A DNA stretch of 46,127 bases, taken from NCBI GenBank assembly GCA_025057175.1, contig JANWYE010000005.1, positions 1 to 46,127 on the forward strand, written 5' to 3'. Each line of letters starts with the position of its first letter. Position 1 is the first letter of the stretch. The DNA is from Chloroflexus sp. Lineage in GTDB: Bacteria > Chloroflexota > Chloroflexia > Chloroflexales > Chloroflexaceae. Positions 42,094-46,127 of this stretch are shown here, in pieces. A program made the translations under genes and the position numbers. The notes below the pieces were generated by a model. That model had not been told where the DNA came from, made no database searches, and worked only from the letters and a program-made list of their open reading frames with translations.

Positions 42094-42745
42094 AATGCCC
42101 CGCCGACACGCTGTCCGGCCGGCCAATACGCCGGCCATCGAGCCGACAACTGCTGCGGAGGAAGCAACGACGCTGCCTTCAACCGACGATCCGCTGGCCG
42201 TGCTACGCTACGAGCCGCTCCCCGATCTCGATCCCGAACAGGCGCGCCGGCTGCTCACCACTCCTGCTGAGCAGCCTGTGGTCGAGACAAAGAAGCTGCC
42301 GGCTCGTCTCCGCCCCAAGACTACCAAGCACAAGGGGATTACCCGCATCGACCACCCGGCCAAGCGTACCTTCGGCTATTTCGTGCGCGTGACGTGGAAT
42401 AAGCAGCGCCGCAGCAAGTTTTTCTCTGATTCGGTGTATGGCGACCGGCTGGCTGCCTTAGCCGCAGCGATCGAATGGCGTAACGCCACCGAGCGCGAAC
42501 TTGGCAAGCCGCGCACCGAGCGGCAGGTGATTGGCGTCTCTCGCACCAGCACCGGCATCGTTGGCGTGCGCCGCACGATCAAAGATGGCCGCGAGGTCTA
42601 CGAGGCGACGTGGCGCGATGGCAATCGCATCCGCCGCACCTCGTACTCGATTGCCAAGCATGGCGAGCGCCGCGCCCTCGCGCTCGCCCGCCGCGCCCGC
42701 GAAAAGTATGAGCGGATGCGCCAGCGCACACCGGCCGGCGATTGA
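42094..42745 (+). CDS. Protein with two AP2-like DNA-binding domains
   Basis: 216 residues from the ATG at 42094 with AAGGAG 9 bases upstream. After a ~75-residue disordered N-terminus come two units with the beta-beta-beta-alpha AP2 pattern: about 79-135 (KGITRIDHPAKRTFGYFVRVTWNKQRRSKFFSD ... AALAAAIEWRNATERELG) and 153-208 (TGIVGVRRTIKDGREVYEATWRDGNRIRRTSYSI ... RALALARRAREKYERM). Bacterial AP2 proteins are often linked to homing endonucleases or integrases; here no nuclease domain is present, so a stand-alone DNA-binding protein is likely. Very basic C-terminus fits that. Closed by a strong terminator. Confidence 0.8.
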
Positions 42746-42775
42746 ACAGTTGCGCGTCTTTGTTGATTGCTTCCC

Positions 42776-42808
42776 AAACCCCTGCGCCAGCGCTTGGCGC
42801 AGGGGTTT
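42776..42808 (+). terminator. Intrinsic terminator after the AP2-domain gene
   Basis: A 14-bp perfect stem (aaacccctgcgcca / tggcgcaggggttt) with a 5-base loop, followed by gtttgtg. Strong stem and T-rich trailer, 30 bases after the stop. Confidence 0.85.
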
Positions 42809-42873
42809 GTTTGTGCTGGCATCTGTTATGAGAATACAACCAATTTACTGGGTGAAAAATCGCAAATTTGTCT

Positions 42874-42879
42874 TATAAT
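42874..42879 (+). promoter_or_regulatory. -10 box of the XRE-cupin regulator gene
   Basis: A perfect TATAAT at 42874-42879, 37 bases before the GTG start. The -35 region is poor (GGTGAA at 17 bases), with A-tracts upstream (gaaaaatcgcaaattt), so expression may need an activator or may be set by the regulator itself. Confidence 0.6.
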
Positions 42880-42915
42880 AATGAACAGATCAAGCATAAC
42901 CGCAAGGAGCTAGCC

Positions 42916-43548
42916 GTGCGTTCTGAAGGGGAGCTTGCCGGTGCAACCCATGGCGTAGGCGAAGACGCTCAGGTTGATGTCGGGAGTCGTTTGCGTTCGC
43001 TGCGCGAGCAGCGCCGAATGTCCATTCGCGCTTTAGCTGAGGCTAGTGGGCTGGCCGTCAATACTCTGAGCTTAATCGAAAATGGTCGCACCTCGCCAAG
43101 CGTCAGCACGTTGCAGCGCCTCGCTATGACCTTGCAAGTGCCGATTAGCGCCTTCTTTACGCCCGACGTACCGCAGCAGCGCGTTGTCTTTACCCCGGCG
43201 GGCCACGCTACCGCCACCCTCTTCCCACACGGCGCGCTCGCTGATCTCGCGCCCGGTTTGGCAAACCGCACCCTCGAACCACTCCTGCTGACCCTCGACC
43301 CCGGCGCCGGCAGCGGTCCCGATGCCATCATCCATACCGGCCAAGAGTTTGTGTTTGGGCTGAGCGGCCACATTCTCTATACTGTCGCCGGCACAACCTA
43401 CCCTATCGGCCCCGGCGATAGCTTATTGTTCGAGGCCGTGCTACCGCATTGCTGGCATAATCCCGGCTATACTCCCGCACAGGCGCTCCTCGTCTTGTGC
43501 CCGCTCGAAATACCGCGCAGCGCCATCGAGCGCCACGGTCGCGTTTAG
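42916..43548 (+). CDS. XRE-family transcriptional regulator with C-terminal cupin domain
   Basis: 210 residues from the GTG at 42916, chosen because AAGGAG lies 7 bases upstream; a TTG at 42868 would overlap the -10 region. An N-terminal helix-turn-helix at 24-80 (VGSRLRSLREQRRMSIRALAEASGLAVNTLSLIENGRTSPSVSTLQRLAMTLQVPISAFF) is followed by a cupin at about 120-195 with ligand candidates His141, Glu145 and His179 (IIHTGQEFVFGLSGHILYTV ... YPIGPGDSLLFEAVLPHCWHNPG). This is the usual layout of regulators that sense a small metabolite. Its target may be itself and the gene 17 bases downstream. Confidence 0.92.
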   Translation: MRSEGELAGATHGVGEDAQVDVGSRLRSLREQRRMSIRALAEASGLAVNTLSLIENGRTSPSVSTLQRLAMTLQVPISAFFTPDVPQQRVVFTPAGHATATLFPHGALADLAPGLANRTLEPLLLTLDPGAGSGPDAIIHTGQEFVFGLSGHILYTVAGTTYPIGPGDSLLFEAVLPHCWHNPGYTPAQALLVLCPLEIPRSAIERHGRV

Positions 43549-43565
43549 GCAAAGGAGTTGGTGGT

Positions 43566-43958
43566 ATGCAGATCCGAACCTTGCATCTCAGTGAAGATGG
43601 TGTCAGCCGCGCCGACAATGAGATCGCCTTGATCCGCCATGCGCCCGGCCAAATTACCCTCAACAATCGTGAGGTGTTGGCTATTCGCCCGCTCGATCGT
43701 TGCACACTAGCGCTTGAGCTGCTCGGTGAAACCCGCTATCTCGCCTCTGCCGACTACTGGCATGCCCTCTTCGGCGCGCGCAACCCCGGAGCGCGCGAAG
43801 CCGGCTGTCTGCTCGGCCATCTCGATAGCCTTGCCATCGCCGCTAATCGCGTCTTGGAAGCGGTGTCCGGCGCTGATCACCTTCCAACCGAAGCGCGCGT
43901 CGCTCTTGATAATCTGCGCACTGCGTTGAACGATCTGAAGGTGACGATGCCGCAGTGA
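43566..43958 (+). CDS. Protein of unknown function cotranscribed with the XRE-cupin regulator
   Basis: 130 residues from the ATG at 43566, with AAAGGAG upstream; the open frame upstream lies in the regulator gene. Mixed alpha/beta: N-terminal strands (MQIRTLHLSEDGVSRADNEIALIRHAPGQITLNNREVLAIRPLD) and helices (SADYWHALFGARNPGAREAGCLLGHLDSLAIAANRVLEAV ... EARVALDNLRTALNDLKVTM). No motif is recognised. The distance of 17 bases makes it a likely partner of the regulator. Confidence 0.7.
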   Translation: MQIRTLHLSEDGVSRADNEIALIRHAPGQITLNNREVLAIRPLDRCTLALELLGETRYLASADYWHALFGARNPGAREAGCLLGHLDSLAIAANRVLEAVSGADHLPTEARVALDNLRTALNDLKVTMPQ

Positions 43959-44102
43959 GGGTCTGCCGGCTGAGCCGGTAGTGCGTCTCAGACACAGCCG
44001 CATGACCGGCTGGCCATGATCAATGCGACCAGTCTTGCCACTGGGCCAGAGCCGTTCGGAGCACGCGCCGCTGGACTGATGCCGCGCGGCTTGACCAGCA
44101 GA

Positions 44103-44933
44103 CTACTCTGGGATCAGTGGCGGCGGTAGAAAGCCTGACACCTCTAAGCCGATTTTCCAGCGCGCCAGCACGGCTAGCAACAGCAACGCCACCAGAAATC
44201 CGGCTATCCCCGGCAAGGCTAATTGCCGCGCGTGCCGCACTCGCCCACTAAGGCCGGCGATGGCGCTGATCGGCAACGCCACCGCAAAGGTCATTACGCC
44301 TGTTACGCCAATGACGCTGAGCAAGACCAGCGGCCATGCCAGCACTGCTTGATTAGCGGCAATTGCTAATACGACTACCCCTAGCCCACCGAACACGATG
44401 CCTAGCTCGCGCCAGCTCCCAATCGGCGCTTGCTCAGTGGCGAGTAGATCGATCGGGCGAAGTGTCCGATTAGCGACCAAGAGTAGCCCTACCGCTAACG
44501 CTGCCCCGAACCCAAGCCCGGTGATGAGGCGGAGATCGTCGCGTGGCGGGTAGGCTGGCGCTAGACCAAGCTCAGCGACCGTCGAATTGAGACCGTCTAT
44601 TCCCATCGCTCCGATCAGACCGATCAGGGTTAGACTGATCGGCAGCGGTGGCAGACGTCCGGCCCGCATTTTGCCTAACAATGCTATCACGCCGAGCGTG
44701 ACCATCAATCCTAGATAGATGCCGCTGTCGCGGGCGCAAAGCGGAAATTGCACCCCGCCGGCAATCAGGTTGTGACTCTGCGCACAGATGCCATGCACTG
44801 CAAAGAAGAGCCGCTGTTCGAGGTCTAGTGCGGTCGCAACGACCGGCAGGAAGCCTAACAGGATGAACAGACTGCTTGCCAGTGCTGGGCCGCGCCAATC
44901 GAGTTTGCGCCGCGCTGTAGTTGTCTGAGCCAT
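44103..44933 (-). CDS. DUF2085 family membrane protein
   Basis: 276 residues from the ATG at 44933 (AGAGGATG context upstream). About seven hydrophobic segments: near 16-36, 72-88, 98-116, 136-154, 180-198, 203-222 and 240-262. The DUF2085 motif is present (HGICAQSHNLIAGGVQFPLCARDSGIYLG, with Cys50 and Cys66), which usually marks members of this small integral-membrane family. The second half (about 160-276) extends beyond a short DUF2085 protein. Function of the family is unknown. Confidence 0.85.
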   Translation of the reverse strand: MAQTTTARRKLDWRGPALASSLFILLGFLPVVATALDLEQRLFFAVHGICAQSHNLIAGGVQFPLCARDSGIYLGLMVTLGVIALLGKMRAGRLPPLPISLTLIGLIGAMGIDGLNSTVAELGLAPAYPPRDDLRLITGLGFGAALAVGLLLVANRTLRPIDLLATEQAPIGSWRELGIVFGGLGVVVLAIAANQAVLAWPLVLLSVIGVTGVMTFAVALPISAIAGLSGRVRHARQLALPGIAGFLVALLLLAVLARWKIGLEVSGFLPPPLIPE

Positions 44934-44964
44934 AGCATCCTCTGTCGCTTGAACGCGATTGGCA

Positions 44965-45438
44965 TCATTGCACTTCAACAATAACCGCGCTGGCCTGCCC
45001 ATTCGCAACCGTCAGCCGCGCCACCGATAACCCTGCGCCCCGCGGCGAGCCGGCTGTGCCCGGATTGAGGAAGAGTACGCTATTGTACATTTCGCACAAT
45101 GGCCGATGGCTGTGACCAAAGATGTAGACCTGCGGCAACCGGCCATCAGCCGACTTCGGTAACGATTGCACAAGATGGCGGGGCTGGCCGCCGATGTGGG
45201 TCATATAGATCAAGACTCCCTCGCGCTCGATCCAGCGGTTCGCCGGATGGGCGCGCGCCAGCGCGCCTTGATCGGTGTTGCCGTGAATGGCCAATACCGG
45301 CGCAATGGTTTCGAGTTGGCCGAGAATCATCTCATTGCCAATATCGCCGGCGTGTAAGATGAGTTCGACCCCGGCTAACGCTGGCAATACTCCCCGCGCC
45401 AGCCGGCCATGCGTGTCCGATACCACTCCAATCTCCAT
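44965..45438 (-). CDS. YfcE/MJ0936-type metallophosphoesterase
   Basis: 157 residues. All calcineurin-like metal motifs are present: DTH (Asp8, His10), GDIG (Asp32), GNTD (Asn54), the THIGG histidine (His81) and GHSH (His109, His111). Such small phosphodiesterases act on model phosphodiesters with Mn2+; the physiological substrate is usually unknown. It follows the phosphatase-like gene by 3 bases, so these two form an operon, with the DUF2085 gene 31 bases further on. Confidence 0.93.
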   Translation of the reverse strand: MEIGVVSDTHGRLARGVLPALAGVELILHAGDIGNEMILGQLETIAPVLAIHGNTDQGALARAHPANRWIEREGVLIYMTHIGGQPRHLVQSLPKSADGRLPQVYIFGHSHRPLCEMYNSVLFLNPGTAGSPRGAGLSVARLTVANGQASAVIVEVQ

Positions 45439-45441
45439 CGT

Positions 45442-45864
45442 TCACCTCACGCTCAGGCCGGCCACCAATTCAGTCACTCCTGCCTCGATCCGGCGAAACG
45501 CCTCTTCGGCGGGCAAGAGGTGTAAATCAGGCGCCTGCCAGTAGTGAATGCGATCCACCCACGCCGGAAAGAACTGCCGCATTAGCGGGCGATGCTCGTA
45601 TTCATCCAACGCAATGGCTAGCGTCGCCCGCGCGAGATCGGCTTCGGCGAGCGCCAGCGGCCAGCGCACCTCTGCCGGCGGGGGGAAGCCGCGTTGCTGG
45701 AGCCGTATGAGCACCTGCGGCCAGATGGGGCCTTGGTTTCGCTCCGAAAGCCGCAACCCGCGCGAATCGGCCTGCCAACCCGGCACGCGCAGCGCATTGA
45801 AGAGCAGCTCGGCGTAGCGGCTGCGGTAGTAGTTGCCTGTGCAGATAAAGAGGACAGTATGCAT
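45442..45864 (-). CDS. Low-molecular-weight protein tyrosine phosphatase-like protein
   Basis: 140 residues. The N-terminal loop VLFICTGNYYRSRYAE fits the CX5R(S/T) phosphate-binding motif of the LMW phosphatase/arsenate reductase fold (Cys8, Arg14, Ser15). Canonical enzymes have a second cysteine at the position of Tyr13 (CxGNxCRS) that forms a protective disulfide; it is missing here. The usual D-P-[YFW] general acid near the C-terminus is also unclear (WQAPDL). Activity as a phosphatase is likely but altered. First gene of a three-gene minus-strand cluster. Confidence 0.8.
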   Translation of the reverse strand: MHTVLFICTGNYYRSRYAELLFNALRVPGWQADSRGLRLSERNQGPIWPQVLIRLQQRGFPPPAEVRWPLALAEADLARATLAIALDEYEHRPLMRQFFPAWVDRIHYWQAPDLHLLPAEEAFRRIEAGVTELVAGLSVR

Positions 45865-46127
45865 CGCTACCCTTTCCCAGTGTGGTTTCGCTTGATAGGC
45901 GGTGGTTAGGCTTGCCGCGCCGCCTTATGGCGAGAGTGGGTCTGGCCATGCGCATTGCCCAAACCACCCACAGCAATCTCGGCCAAGCCGGCCAACGCCT
46001 TTTGCCGGCAGATTCACATTGTTTCGTTTCATAACTGATACCGCACATACTCGCGCTCGCACGGCGGTCCATCAGTAGCATATAACGTTTTATCCGTCAC
46101 ATCTATGATGACTGAAGCTACTGTTTC
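45865..46127. other. Right-end region without recognised gene
   Basis: 263 bases upstream of the phosphatase-like gene. It contains an inverted pair around gccggccaacgccttttgccggc and AT-richer sequence near 46020-46110. No gene, RNA or clear promoter is seen; open frames here lack ribosome sites. Confidence 0.5.

Noticed and set aside
43959-44102. Possible small RNA between the 130-residue gene and DUF2085
   Set aside because: A short ccggct/agccgg hairpin is visible just after the stop but no promoter, T-tract or known RNA motif supports a gene.

Overview
The window looks like a chromosomal segment of a Chloroflexota bacterium, most likely in or near the order Chloroflexales. The grounds are EF-Tu and ribosomal protein sequences that read as Chloroflexus/Roseiflexus-like, GC-rich coding DNA, and the mixture of housekeeping and extracellular contractile injection system (eCIS) genes. 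The taxonomic call comes from memory of these families, not from a search.

Left part (1-13.5 kb). This holds the 3' end of a cytidine deaminase gene, a membrane-anchored protein of unknown function, and a small SRP (4.5S) RNA gene recognised from its sequence and fold at about 1173-1262. A 985-residue alpha-solenoid protein with a degenerate P-loop follows. On the minus strand there is then a classical translation operon, in transcription order: promoter, tRNA-Thr(UGU), tRNA-Tyr(GUA), tRNA-Thr(GGU), tuf, secE, nusG, rplK, rplA, an L10-type leader with an intrinsic terminator, rplJ, rplL. Next are a small zinc-motif protein, a cupin, pgi (with a short leader ORF and a hairpin covering its Shine-Dalgarno), a small membrane protein, a block of palindromic ~50-bp tandem repeats, and a nucleotidyltransferase of the rfaE2/HldE-C type.

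Central part (13.5-41.1 kb). Twenty minus-strand genes form one complete eCIS/phage-tail-like locus. In transcription order: an unknown beta-rich protein, sheath, inner tube, a zinc-motif gp26-like protein, a proline-rich protein, a DUF4255 tail terminator, an AAA+ ATPase, an 84-residue protein, a 1463-residue DUF4157 protein ending in a DNA/RNA non-specific endonuclease-like domain, a DUF4157 plus DUF922-like protease candidate, CIS tube/baseplate adaptor, LysM, gp27-like hub, gp5-like OB spike, PAAR-like tip, gp25, two gpJ-type baseplate proteins, a gpI-type tail protein, and a DUF6519/beta-helix protein. No separate tape-measure gene is visible; the long helical middle of the DUF4157-nuclease protein is the only candidate. 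The genes should together build a contractile syringe (sheath around tube, spike tip, baseplate), with the two DUF4157 proteins as likely cargo or lumen proteins.

Right part (41.1-46.1 kb). A ~1 kb spacer with no convincing gene is followed by a protein with two AP2-like domains and a strong terminator, an XRE-cupin regulator with a small partner gene, a DUF2085 membrane protein, a YfcE-type phosphoesterase, and a low-molecular-weight phosphatase-like protein. The last ~260 bases show no gene.
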